Source: Paenibacillus sp. YN15 (GTDB lineage Bacteria; Bacillota; Bacilli; Paenibacillales; NBRC-103111). From it: a stretch of DNA of 64,000 nucleotides. The DNA is taken from the NCBI RefSeq assembly GCF_003285005.1, contig NZ_QMFA01000005.1:62001-126000 (forward strand). Direction: 5' to 3'. Below, piece by piece: positions 8,595 to 16,432 of this stretch (positions are counted from its first letter, which is position 1; each line of letters starts with the position of its first letter). The translations under genes and the position numbers were made by a program. Below the pieces are notes generated by a model. That model was not told the DNA's origin. It searched no databases and worked only from the letters and a program-made list of their open reading frames with translations.

Positions 8595-9290
8595 ATGCCC
8601 TCCGAAACGATCCTTGTGGTGGATGACGAAAAGGACATCCTTGATCTCTTGGAGATTTATCTGACCAACGACGGCTATAACATTCTGAAAGCCTCCGACG
8701 GCCTGGAGGCCCTGGAGGTTGTGTCCAAGCAGGTGGTGGATCTGGTCATCCTCGATGTGATGATGCCCAAGCTGGACGGCATCCAGACCTGCCTGAAAAT
8801 CCGCGAGCAGCGCAATATGCCCATCATCATGCTGTCCGCCAAAAGCCAGGACATGGACAAGATTATGGGCCTCTCCACCGGCGCCGACGATTATATGTCC
8901 AAGCCCTTCAACCCACTTGAGCTCATGGCCCGGGTCAAGTCCCAGCTCAGGCGCTACACCCGGCTCAATGTGCCCAATGCCCGGAAGGAAAATGAAATCG
9001 AAATTGACGATCTGATCATCAACACCACTACCCACGAGGTGAAGGTGGATGGCCGGGACGTGAAGCTGACCCCGCGGGAATTTGCCATTCTGGACCTGCT
9101 GGCCCGCAACCGGGGAATGGTGTTCAGCATTGAGCGGATCTATGAATCCGTATGGGGCGAGGCCTTCTTCGAATCGGACAACACGGTGATGGTCCATATC
9201 CGCAAAATCCGCGAAAAAACGGAAGAAAACCCGCGTCAGCCCAAATATATCAAAACCGTTTGGGGGGTCGGCTACAAAATTGAAGCTTAA
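8595..9290 (+). CDS. OmpR/PhoB-family response regulator
   Basis: A DNA-binding response regulator of 231 residues. The receiver domain (about 1-120) has the acidic pair in VVDDEKD, phosphoacceptor D54 in LVILDVMMPKLDG, and lysine in YMSKPFNPLEL. The C-terminal winged helix (about 135-230) has LTPREFAILDLLARN, VMVHIRKIREK and YIKTVWGVGYKIE. The ATG at 8595 lies 8 bases after AAGGAG; the GTG at 8586 is too close to that site. It overlaps the kinase gene by 11 bases, so the pair is translationally coupled. Three TTAAGAT-like repeats at the promoter suggest autoregulation. The stimulus and targets are not evident. Confidence 0.95.
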   Translation: MPSETILVVDDEKDILDLLEIYLTNDGYNILKASDGLEALEVVSKQVVDLVILDVMMPKLDGIQTCLKIREQRNMPIIMLSAKSQDMDKIMGLSTGADDYMSKPFNPLELMARVKSQLRRYTRLNVPNARKENEIEIDDLIINTTTHEVKVDGRDVKLTPREFAILDLLARNRGMVFSIERIYESVWGEAFFESDNTVMVHIRKIREKTEENPRQPKYIKTVWGVGYKIEA

Positions 9291-10788
9291 ACCGGGGATA
9301 CGCAAGCTTCTTTTCTGGAACCGTCTGGAGCAGCTGGCCGGCGTCTGCCGCAGAGTTGCCGAAACCGCCCGCCTCAGCATTATCCGCAGCATCCGGCTGC
9401 AGCTGATGTTCACCTTCGTGCTTTGCCTGTCCGCCGCCGCCCTTGTTTATGCGGCGGTGAATGTTTTCTTCGGGGAGCTGAACCGTTCTCCCGTGCTGGA
9501 TTACCAATACGGCATCGAAAAAATCGACGATCAGGCCCGTGCCATCGCCTCCTACCTCAAAACCCCGGATGTCAGCTACCAGGGGATTACCGACTACATT
9601 ACCCGCAATGCGGGCTTTTCCGGCAACAAGGTGCTTTTAACAGACCTGGAGGGAAAGGTCTTCTTCAAAACGCCTGATGCCACTGAAACCCAAGTGGATA
9701 TTCACAGCATCATATCCAAAGCGATGGAGCGGCGCTATACCAGCACCCCCATTCAGGAGTTCACCAGCTTTTACCCCGTCGATCTTAAGGACCAGCCGGC
9801 TTATCTGATTGTAAGCGGCGTTCCCCAGCCCAGCATCTCCTACAAAAGAGGGTCGAGTCCCTTTACCCTGATGACAGCCATTGCCGCCTTTATCTTCCTT
9901 TTCTATTGGCTGACCAAACGGAAAATGGACTATATCGAGGAGCTGGCCCGGGGCCTGCAGGAAATTTCCAAGGGCAATCTCCAGTTCCGCGTCCCCCTGC
10001 GCTCCAAGGATGAGCTGGCATCCCTTGCCTCCAGCATCAACCGGATGACCGGGGCCCTGCAGGCCACCATGGAGGAGGAACGCCGGGCGGAACGGACCAA
10101 GAACGAGCTGATCACCAACATCTCCCACGATCTGCGGACGCCGCTGACGCTGATTATGGGATATTTGCGGCTTCTGAAGGATCGCCACTTTGAAGATGAA
10201 GCCCAGGCCCATAATTACGCCCAAATTGCCTACAGCAAATCGGAAAAACTGAAGGTGCTGATCGACGATTTATTCGAATACACCAAGCTTTCCAACCAGA
10301 TTGTCAATATGAACCTGGAACGGGTCTGCCTGAATGAGCTCCTGGAGCAGCTGACGGAGGAGCTGGTTACCTACGCGGAGGAAAACTCGCTGGTTCTGGT
10401 GAAGGACATACTGCCGGAGAGGCTTTATGCGGAGATTGATGCGGCCCAAATGATCCGGGTGGCGGAGAATCTTCTGGTCAACGCCATCAAGTACAGCTCC
10501 AAACCCGGCGTGGTAACCGTGAAGATGGACCGGGCCAACGACCAAGCCCGGGTTTGCATTATCAACCGCGGCACTCCCATTCCGGAGGAGGAGCTTCACC
10601 GGGTATTCGACCGCTTCTACCGGGTGGATACCTCCCGCACCTCCGCAGGAGGCGGATCAGGCTTGGGGCTGGCCATTGCCAAAAGCATTGTGGAAGCCCA
10701 CTCCGGGGAAATCTGGGCGGAATGCGAGGGCGATGAAATCCGCTTTTGCGTCCTGATTCCGTTGAATAGACATTCCAGCCGCCTCTAA
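9280..10788 (+). CDS. Membrane sensor histidine kinase, partner of the upstream regulator
   Basis: A 502-residue kinase. Transmembrane helix 1 is near residues 38-60 (MFTFVLCLSAAALVYAAV). An extracytoplasmic domain of about 130 residues is followed by helix 2 near 190-212 (FTLMTAIAAFIFLFYWL). A HAMP domain leads to HisKA with the phosphorylated histidine near 283 (NISHDLRTPLTLIMGYLRLL). The HATPase domain has the N box (NLLVNAIKYSS), DRFYRVDTSRT and GGGSGLGLAIAKSIVEAH. It starts at a TTG overlapping the regulator gene; no ATG in the first 45 codons fits better. The architecture is VanS/PhoR-like. The ligand is unknown. A strong terminator follows directly. Confidence 0.93.
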   Translation: MKLKPGIRKLLFWNRLEQLAGVCRRVAETARLSIIRSIRLQLMFTFVLCLSAAALVYAAVNVFFGELNRSPVLDYQYGIEKIDDQARAIASYLKTPDVSYQGITDYITRNAGFSGNKVLLTDLEGKVFFKTPDATETQVDIHSIISKAMERRYTSTPIQEFTSFYPVDLKDQPAYLIVSGVPQPSISYKRGSSPFTLMTAIAAFIFLFYWLTKRKMDYIEELARGLQEISKGNLQFRVPLRSKDELASLASSINRMTGALQATMEEERRAERTKNELITNISHDLRTPLTLIMGYLRLLKDRHFEDEAQAHNYAQIAYSKSEKLKVLIDDLFEYTKLSNQIVNMNLERVCLNELLEQLTEELVTYAEENSLVLVKDILPERLYAEIDAAQMIRVAENLLVNAIKYSSKPGVVTVKMDRANDQARVCIINRGTPIPEEELHRVFDRFYRVDTSRTSAGGGSGLGLAIAKSIVEAHSGEIWAECEGDEIRFCVLIPLNRHSSRL

Positions 10789-10816
10789 ACCCTCCTCAGG
10801 AGGGTTATTTATTTTT
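10787..10816 (+). terminator. Terminator of the two-component operon
   Basis: AACCCTCCT and AGGAGGGTT form a near-continuous palindrome immediately after the kinase stop codon, followed by TATTTATTTTT. Confidence 0.75.
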
Positions 10817-10829
10817 CCGAAAGTTATAA

Positions 10830-10858
10830 TTGCTTCCAGAGTTTGAATCGCATATAAT
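10830..10858 (+). promoter_or_regulatory. Sigma-A-like promoter of the LysR/PHP pair
   Basis: TTGCTT (10830-10835), a 17-bp spacer and TATAAT (10853-10858). The leader to the LysR start is about 100 bases of AT-rich sequence. Confidence 0.65.
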
Positions 10859-10965
10859 AGGAACATTGAGAAAATTATTTTATATACGTGATTATTTCCA
10901 TAAATTAATTTTTATTTCCGGTCAGCCGCCGGAACGTCGCAGCGTATGTCCAGGAGGGCCCGTTC

Positions 10966-11868
10966 ATGAATATGAATCAATTGGAAACCTTTATTACCAT
11001 CTCCAAAACCATGAGCTTCCGCAAGGCGGGAGAGATCCTTAATCTGACCCAACCCGCCGTATCCGCCCAGATCAAAAGTCTGGAGGATGAGTATCAAAGC
11101 GTGCTGATTGACCGCAATCAGCCCGTTACCCTTACGGACAGCGGACGTGTTTTTTTGGAGCATGCCATGAAAATTGTCCGTACCGTGGAAGAGCTGAAGC
11201 AGCGCCTGGCCGACCTGGAGAATACGCCTCAGGGCCATATTCACCTGGGGACCACCACCTCCATCGCCATGCAGACGCTGCCGAGGGTCCTTTCCTATTT
11301 TCAGAACCAATTTCCGCTGATCAAAATTACCATTCAATCCATGCCCTCCTCCCAGATTATGACCAGTGTGGAGAATGGAAACGTGGATATTGGAATTGCC
11401 TACCTGTTTGAAAAGAATCCGTATCTGGAGTCCTCCATCCTCTATTACGATACCTTCGAGCTGGTGGTGTCTCCGGACCACCCGCTGGCTTCGCATGAGC
11501 ATGCGACTATTGAGGAGCTGCGCCATATTCCGCTGGTTATGCTTTCCCAAGACACGGCGGGGCGGCGTTTTGTAGACCAGCTGTTCAAGAAGCTGGACAT
11601 TGTGCCGCAGACGGTGATGGAGCTGGCCAGCAGCGAGGAGGTCAAGCGGATGGTGGAGATGAACATGGGCGCCGCCATTATTTCCAGACTGTCCATTGCC
11701 AAGGAGGTTCGCCTGGGTACGCTCAAGATGATTAAGGTGAATGAATTGGAGATTAGCCACCCGGTTGGGGTAGTATATAAATCAGGGCGCTATCTCAGCT
11801 CTGCCATGCAGCAATTCCTGAGCGATCTGAAGGGAATGCCGCAGGACCAGTTCCTTGGTTCGGAATAA
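10966..11868 (+). CDS. LysR-family transcriptional regulator
   Basis: A 300-residue LysR-type regulator. The N-terminal winged helix-turn-helix (residues 1-65) reads MNMNQLETFITISKTMSFRKAGEILNLTQPAVSAQIKSLE, split here only by normal family variation. The periplasmic-binding-like effector domain begins at about residue 90 (IHLGTTTSIAMQTLPRVLSYF). The ATG follows AGGAGGG. The target genes and effector are unknown. It has its own promoter and is followed after 41 bp by a PHP phosphatase gene that may be co-transcribed. Confidence 0.92.
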   Translation: MNMNQLETFITISKTMSFRKAGEILNLTQPAVSAQIKSLEDEYQSVLIDRNQPVTLTDSGRVFLEHAMKIVRTVEELKQRLADLENTPQGHIHLGTTTSIAMQTLPRVLSYFQNQFPLIKITIQSMPSSQIMTSVENGNVDIGIAYLFEKNPYLESSILYYDTFELVVSPDHPLASHEHATIEELRHIPLVMLSQDTAGRRFVDQLFKKLDIVPQTVMELASSEEVKRMVEMNMGAAIISRLSIAKEVRLGTLKMIKVNELEISHPVGVVYKSGRYLSSAMQQFLSDLKGMPQDQFLGSE

Positions 11869-11909
11869 GGCGGGCGCCCATTTACCTCGGAGAGTCAAAG
11901 GAGACGCCT

Positions 11910-12716
11910 ATGAAATTCGATATGCATACCCATCACAGCCGCTGCGGCCATGCCCGGGGACATATCCGCGATTATATTGAGGCCGCCCTCCGCGGCGGAC
12001 TGCAGGTGATCGGCATCTCCGACCATTCTCCCTATTTCGGGGAGAAGCAGGATCAGGCCCAGCCCCTGATTGCCATGGCCAAAAGCGAATTTCCCCGCTA
12101 TGTGGAAGAGGTGCTGGCTTTAAAAGAAGAGTACCGCGGCCGGATCGAGGTGCTGCTGGGTGTAGAATCGGATTTTTTTCCCCAGCATGCCCAGTTGTAT
12201 CGGTCCATCTATGATAACTACCCTTTCGATTACATTATCGGCTCCGTCCACCAATCCGGCGGCGTCAGCATTTTCAACAAGAAACGCTTCAGGAACCTGT
12301 CGGAGGCGGATAAAATCCGGGAGAAGGAACTGTATTACGATCTGATCTTTCAATCGGCCAAAAGCGGCATGTTCCAGATTCTCGGACATATCGACGCCAT
12401 GAAGGGCTTTTATCCGGCTTTTTCGGATATCCGCACCGAAGCGGTAGAGAAGACGCTAAGGATCATCGGAGAGGCGGGTATGGCCATTGAGGTGAATACC
12501 TCCGGCAAAACCAAGGATGCAGGGGGCTGGTACCCCTCCGACGAAATTCTGGAGATGGCCCTCCACCATGGGGTGTCCATAACTTTCGGGTCGGACGCCC
12601 ATGATCCTGAACGGGTAGGGGATGAGTGGGAGCTGGTGGCCCGCCGCCTGAAGGAAATCGGCTTTGACCACTGGGTGTATTACAGCGCCAAAAAGCGCAT
12701 GGCAGTCCCGCTTTGA
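11910..12716 (+). CDS. PHP-domain phosphatase (HisJ/histidinol-phosphatase-like)
   Basis: A cytoplasmic metal-dependent phosphoesterase of 268 residues. The PHP metal ligands are visible in MKFDMHTHHSRCGHA at the N-terminus, GISDHSPY, GVESDFF, GSVHQSGG, LGHIDAMK and FGSDAHDPERVGD. Members of this group are usually annotated as histidinol-phosphatase, but no other histidine biosynthesis gene is nearby, so the substrate is open. AGGAGACGCCT precedes the ATG. A strong terminator follows. Confidence 0.85.
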   Translation: MKFDMHTHHSRCGHARGHIRDYIEAALRGGLQVIGISDHSPYFGEKQDQAQPLIAMAKSEFPRYVEEVLALKEEYRGRIEVLLGVESDFFPQHAQLYRSIYDNYPFDYIIGSVHQSGGVSIFNKKRFRNLSEADKIREKELYYDLIFQSAKSGMFQILGHIDAMKGFYPAFSDIRTEAVEKTLRIIGEAGMAIEVNTSGKTKDAGGWYPSDEILEMALHHGVSITFGSDAHDPERVGDEWELVARRLKEIGFDHWVYYSAKKRMAVPL

Positions 12717-12765
12717 GGCTAAACGCCGGATGGCGTTGGGGAGAGGTCCTGCCATTGCCTCCCGC

Positions 12766-12795
12766 AAAAACCGGAGTCCATGCTCCGGTTTTTTT
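12766..12795 (+). terminator. Terminator after the PHP phosphatase gene
   Basis: CCGGAG/CTCCGG stem (12771-12776 with 12783-12788) flanked by A5 and T7. It can act in both directions but only the plus strand has an upstream gene. Confidence 0.9.
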
Positions 12796-12839
12796 GCTGC
12801 GTATGAGGATAAACACAGCGGCTATCCACAACCATAGAA

Positions 12840-13000
12840 AAAAAAGTGACCCTCGCCGGTAACAGCGGGGCCGAATCCATCATATATGAAAAAAGGGGGT
12901 CTTGCTGTTATCATAGCCTGTACGTGTTAGAGAAGGGTAACACCGGTATTTCATTTGTGTTACAAGTTGGGCACAGGAGTGCTTGTCCCCCATCTGGAGC
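12840..13000 (+). other. Gene-free stretch with several mutually exclusive pairing segments
   Basis: The gap 12717-13095 carries TAACAG (about 12859) complementary to CTGTTA (about 12905). It also has GACCC (about 12847) complementary to GGGTC (about 12896), and GTGTTA / TAACAC / GTGTTA in a row between about 12925 and 12962. These segments can pair in alternative ways. The best promoter for the CDF gene lies downstream of them, so a riboswitch role is unproven. Confidence 0.3.
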
Positions 13001-13033
13001 AATTTTCATTATCAGGATCCATAAAATGCTCAT

Positions 13034-13063
13034 TTGCCATGGATTTCCACTATTTCGTATACT
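13034..13063 (+). promoter_or_regulatory. Promoter of the CDF transporter gene
   Basis: TTGCCA (13034-13039), 18-bp spacer, TATACT (13058-13063). Transcription would start about 25 bases before the coding region. Confidence 0.55.
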
Positions 13064-13095
13064 ACAGGTATCACCTTTAAAAAGGGGGCGGAGCC

Positions 13096-14064
13096 TTGTT
13101 TCAGGACTTCCACCATCAGCTGCACACCAAGCAGCAAACGGCATCCAAACGCACATTGTGGATCACCTTATGGATTACCGTGTTTTTCACGCTTGTGGAA
13201 ATTATCGGCGGGTTTGTTTCCAATTCCCTGGCCCTGCTGTCGGATTCGGCCCATATGATCTCCGATGTGATCGCCCTTTCCCTGAGCATGGTGGCTATCT
13301 ATCTTGCTTCACGACCGCCTACCCCGCGCTTTACCTTCGGTTTTCTGCGTTTTGAAATTATCGCGGCCTTTCTCAACGGGCTGGCTTTGGCCGCCATTTC
13401 CATCGGCATCATGATTGAAGGCATCCGGCGCCTGATTAACCCGCCGGAGGTGAATTATCCGGTGATGCTTGCCATCTCCTCCATCGGCCTGGTCGTAAAT
13501 ATCGTGCTTACCATCGTCCTGAGCCGAGGCATGAAGGAAGAGGAGAATCTCAATGTAAAAAGCGCCCTGTGGCATTTTATCGGGGACCTGCTCAGCTCCA
13601 TCGGCGTCATTGTCTCCGCCCTTCTGATTCTCGCCACCGGCTGGCACTGGCTCGACGCCTTCATCAGCATCGCCATCGGCGGCATCATTCTGGTCGGGGG
13701 CGCCCGCATTCTCCGGGAATCCTGCCTGGTTCTGATGGAGTCGGTTCCCGAAGCGTACGATCTGGAGCAGATCAAGGGAGATATCCGCTCCATCCCCGGT
13801 GTGGAGGATGTGCATGAAATGCATCTGTGGGCCATATCCAGCGGGCATTATTCCCTCACCGCCCATGTCTTCGTCAACAGGGATATGCAGCCTTTGTGCG
13901 TCATCCTGGCCATCAATGAAATGCTTAAGGAGAAATACAGCATTGTCCATGCCACCATTCAAACGGAGCATGCCCAGATCCACCCCCACGGCGAATACGG
14001 ACGGCGTTTTCTCGAGGAGCACGGGATGGAGGATGAGGACCCCGGATTTTCCTGCCCGGTATGA
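13096..14064 (+). CDS. Cation diffusion facilitator metal exporter (CzcD/ZitB-like)
   Basis: An inner-membrane exporter of divalent metals such as zinc, cobalt or manganese in exchange for protons. The 322 residues give about six transmembrane helices between 20 and 210 (for example TLWITLWITVFFTLVEIIGGFV, here a helix of about 22 residues). The metal site residues are in LALLSDSAHMISDV and in HFIGDLLSSIGVIVSALLI. A cytoplasmic C-terminal domain (about 215-310) carries GVEDVHEMHLWAISSGHYSLT. The start is TTG at 13096 after GGGGGCGGAG. The metal cannot be assigned by eye: H/D residues in helices 2 and 5 suggest zinc or cobalt. A terminator follows. Confidence 0.92.
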   Translation: MFQDFHHQLHTKQQTASKRTLWITLWITVFFTLVEIIGGFVSNSLALLSDSAHMISDVIALSLSMVAIYLASRPPTPRFTFGFLRFEIIAAFLNGLALAAISIGIMIEGIRRLINPPEVNYPVMLAISSIGLVVNIVLTIVLSRGMKEEENLNVKSALWHFIGDLLSSIGVIVSALLILATGWHWLDAFISIAIGGIILVGGARILRESCLVLMESVPEAYDLEQIKGDIRSIPGVEDVHEMHLWAISSGHYSLTAHVFVNRDMQPLCVILAINEMLKEKYSIVHATIQTEHAQIHPHGEYGRRFLEEHGMEDEDPGFSCPV

Positions 14065-14087
14065 AATAAGTGAACGCTGCCAACGCA

Positions 14088-14128
14088 AAGACGCCGGTTG
14101 TTCCCGTTAAAGGAGCAGCCGGCGTTTT
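14088..14128 (+). terminator. Terminator after the CDF transporter gene
   Basis: ACGCCGG (from 14091) pairs with CCGGCGT (14119-14125), with a 21-base loop and TTTT. On the minus strand it faces the end of the convergent nuclease-like gene. Confidence 0.7.
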
Positions 14129-14152
14129 AATGATTGCTTCAAATATGCTTGC

Positions 14153-15052
14153 TTAATGTTCCCCGCGGTCAGGATCAGACTCCAGTTCAGCCAATACCTC
14201 TTCCGGCAATCCGGTTGCTTTGCGGATCATCTCCATACTCATCCCCATGGCAAACAGGCTCCGGGCTGTTTCAAGTTTGCCTTCCAGCTTCCCTTCCAGT
14301 TTGCCCCTCGCCTCACCTTCCCGGCGAAGCCGCTTGTCAATCTCAAATTTGGCCAGAAACTCCATAACAGCCTGCTCCTCATCGGGCTTCAGCATTCTGG
14401 ACATGCCCATCACCTCCAATAATTGTTTGATGTTCGTCTCCGCCACCAGGTCCAGCAGCATTTCGTAACGGCTGTCCTTCCGGTGCTCACCGTATTCCTT
14501 CAACAAGGAGGCAATTTCCTTTTTTACATCAGAGCGGCGGGTCAAAAGCCGGATAAACCGGTTTTCCTCCGCACTCAGTTCGTCCACCACAACAAACTGC
14601 ATAGCAATGTCCCTGTTGTGGGCCGTATAAATGCCGGGATGTCGCGCTTCCAGCAGAACATCATGCACCCGCTCCAAATACTCCGCAAGCTTCGCGGGAA
14701 ATACGCTGCACACGCAGCTGATAGTGAGTTCCTCCACGGGCAGAGCGTTCACTTCCCTGCCCAGCGTCTTATACAGGTAGGCATACGCCTTCACCTTATA
14801 ATAATCATCAATGCTGAAGTAGTCCTCAGGCGACTTATACTCCACAATATTATGCTCACGAAAGATTTCGGCAATATTTTTAAGAATGGGCACATCCCGC
14901 TTTTTTCGGATAATCAAAAGATCGATTTCCAGCGGCTTGCGGGTAAGCTGGACCTCTTCCTGAATGTCCAGGGCATCCTCATAATCTCTCAGCTCCAGGC
15001 GCAACGCACTGGCAAATACGGGATGCCACTGCATCCGCTCCGGCTTCTCCAT
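14153..15052 (-). CDS. PD-(D/E)XK nuclease-like protein of the Rpn/YhgA type
   Basis: The 299-residue protein shows a plausible PD-(D/E)XK core. An early acidic region (RDYEDALDIQEE) is followed by EIDLLII (Asp of motif II), VEYKSPEDYFSIDDYYK (E-x-K of motif III) and the helix KAYAYLY. The C-terminus has tandem repeats (ARGKLEGKLEGKLET) and a helix-turn segment MSMEMIRKATGLPEEVLAEL, a layout typical of Rpn-type recombination-promoting nucleases and so-called transposase/invertase proteins. The ATG at 15052 follows AAGGGGAACGGG; the longer frame upstream has no suitable site. It stands alone between convergent CDF and the GH88 operon. Biochemical activity here is untested; the family link is by fold motifs and architecture. 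Confidence 0.7.
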   Translation of the reverse strand: MEKPERMQWHPVFASALRLELRDYEDALDIQEEVQLTRKPLEIDLLIIRKKRDVPILKNIAEIFREHNIVEYKSPEDYFSIDDYYKVKAYAYLYKTLGREVNALPVEELTISCVCSVFPAKLAEYLERVHDVLLEARHPGIYTAHNRDIAMQFVVVDELSAEENRFIRLLTRRSDVKKEIASLLKEYGEHRKDSRYEMLLDLVAETNIKQLLEVMGMSRMLKPDEEQAVMEFLAKFEIDKRLRREGEARGKLEGKLEGKLETARSLFAMGMSMEMIRKATGLPEEVLAELESDPDRGEH

Positions 15053-15187
15053 AACCCGTTCCCCTTTTGGATTTATTATATCATGGGGGGATGAAAGGCA
15101 ACAAGATTGAGCTTGGCGCGGCAAATGATAAAAAGCCCCTGCAGCAGCTGCCGCAGAGGCGAGGCGTGAACATACTTCAAAGCAGGC

Positions 15188-16315
15188 TTATTCGTACCAG
15201 TAGCCTTTATGGCCTTTTTCCAGGCGCATGAGGGCTTCCAGGTAGTAGTAGTCGCCCCAGATCATGAAGTCGTCGGGGCTGTGGCCCAGGCGCACGGCGT
15301 AGGAGCCATGCTCGATGAAGCCTTCCGCATCCGGCTGGTTCATGGTGGAGTAATGCTTCACCAGGCTTTCCATGGTCTTCTGGACGCCTTCCTCCAGATA
15401 AGCGCGGTCCGGGTCATTTTCCGGCAGATGCTTCAAGAGCTCCAGGATGCCGCAAGCAGTGATGGCAGATGCGGAGCTGTCCCGTTTGGTCTCCGGTGTA
15501 ATCTCCACATCGAAATCCCAGTATACCACATTGTCCTCAGGCAGGCGCTCCAGGAAGTATTTGGCCATTCTCTTGGAGGTGTCCAGGTACTTGGCGTCTT
15601 TGGTGTAATGGTAGGCCAGAGCAAAGCCGTAGACGCCCCAGGATTGGCCGCGGGTCCAGGTGGAGCCGTCGGTATTGCCTTGGTGGGTGCCGCCGCGGAC
15701 CGGCTCACCGTTTTCCGGATCAAACCAGAAGGTGTGGTAGGAGGAATCGTCGCCGCGCACCAGGAACCGGCGGGATTTTTCCGTATGCAGGATAGCCTTG
15801 TTCTTATAGTCTTCATTGCCGGTTTGCTCATAGGCCCAATACAGAAGCGGCAGGTTCATCAGGCAATCGATGATAATCCGTCCGCCGTTGGTGGCATCCC
15901 CTTCCCTGCCCCAGGCCTGGATCAGCCCGGCTTTGGGGCGCCAGCGGCGAAGCAGCACGTCGGCAGCGGCAATAGTCAGCTCGCGGGCGGCCTCATCCTT
16001 CTCGATCATCCATTGAGCCTTGGAGGAGAGGGAATACAGGAAGCCGATATCATGGTGATCCAGACTTTTCATGGTATTCAGACGGCCGCGGAAGTTCTCC
16101 ACGGTTTTCGCGGCGGCATCCCGCAGCGCCTCATCCTTGCTGTATTCGTAGGCCAGCCAGAGAATGCCGGACCAGAAGCCGTCGGTCCAGTCGGTATTGT
16201 CGTTCAGCAGGTACTTGCCGTTTTCGCTGACATGGGGGAACTGCTCGCCAAACCGTGCGATGTTTGCTTTTGTTTTTTGAACTGCATCTTCAATTGCCTG
16301 TTTCCAAAGACTCAA
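15188..16315 (-). CDS. Unsaturated glucuronyl hydrolase, glycoside hydrolase family 88
   Basis: GH88 enzymes act in the cytoplasm on unsaturated oligosaccharides made by polysaccharide lyases (gellan, xanthan, hyaluronan or chondroitin type), releasing 4-deoxy-enuronic acid by hydration of the double bond. The protein resembles the Bacillus sp. GL1 enzyme throughout: NDNTDWTDGFWSGILWLAYE, LDHHDIGFLYSLSSKAQW, GGRIIIDCLMNLPLLYWA and FLVRGDDSSYHTFWFDPE. The two catalytic aspartates are D89 and D150 (D88 and D149 in GL1). The TTG at 16315 is preferred: AGGAG lies 9 bases before it, while the ATG at 16324 touches that site. There is no signal peptide. It follows the LacI regulator on the same strand. 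Confidence 0.93.
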   Translation of the reverse strand: MSLWKQAIEDAVQKTKANIARFGEQFPHVSENGKYLLNDNTDWTDGFWSGILWLAYEYSKDEALRDAAAKTVENFRGRLNTMKSLDHHDIGFLYSLSSKAQWMIEKDEAARELTIAAADVLLRRWRPKAGLIQAWGREGDATNGGRIIIDCLMNLPLLYWAYEQTGNEDYKNKAILHTEKSRRFLVRGDDSSYHTFWFDPENGEPVRGGTHQGNTDGSTWTRGQSWGVYGFALAYHYTKDAKYLDTSKRMAKYFLERLPEDNVVYWDFDVEITPETKRDSSASAITACGILELLKHLPENDPDRAYLEEGVQKTMESLVKHYSTMNQPDAEGFIEHGSYAVRLGHSPDDFMIWGDYYYLEALMRLEKGHKGYWYE

Positions 16316-16410
16316 TCTGCTCATCTCCTGATTTGTTCATATTGGACAACAATCCCCTAAAATGAAGGGTTGCTTTGAAGCTAAGGATCAACACAAGCGG
16401 GGAAAAGCAC

Positions 16411-16427
16411 GTCTTCAACCGGAAGAC
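16411..16427 (-). terminator. Small hairpin between the lacI-type and GH88 genes
   Basis: GTCTTC/GAAGAC, 5-base loop, followed on the minus strand by GTGCTTTTCC. It may partly terminate or process the transcript rather than separate the genes. Confidence 0.35.
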
Positions 16428-16432
16428 ATAGG

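Noticed and set aside
12846-13355. 170-codon plus-strand frame before the metal exporter gene
   Set aside because: It overlaps the exporter gene in another frame and has no start signal or homology.
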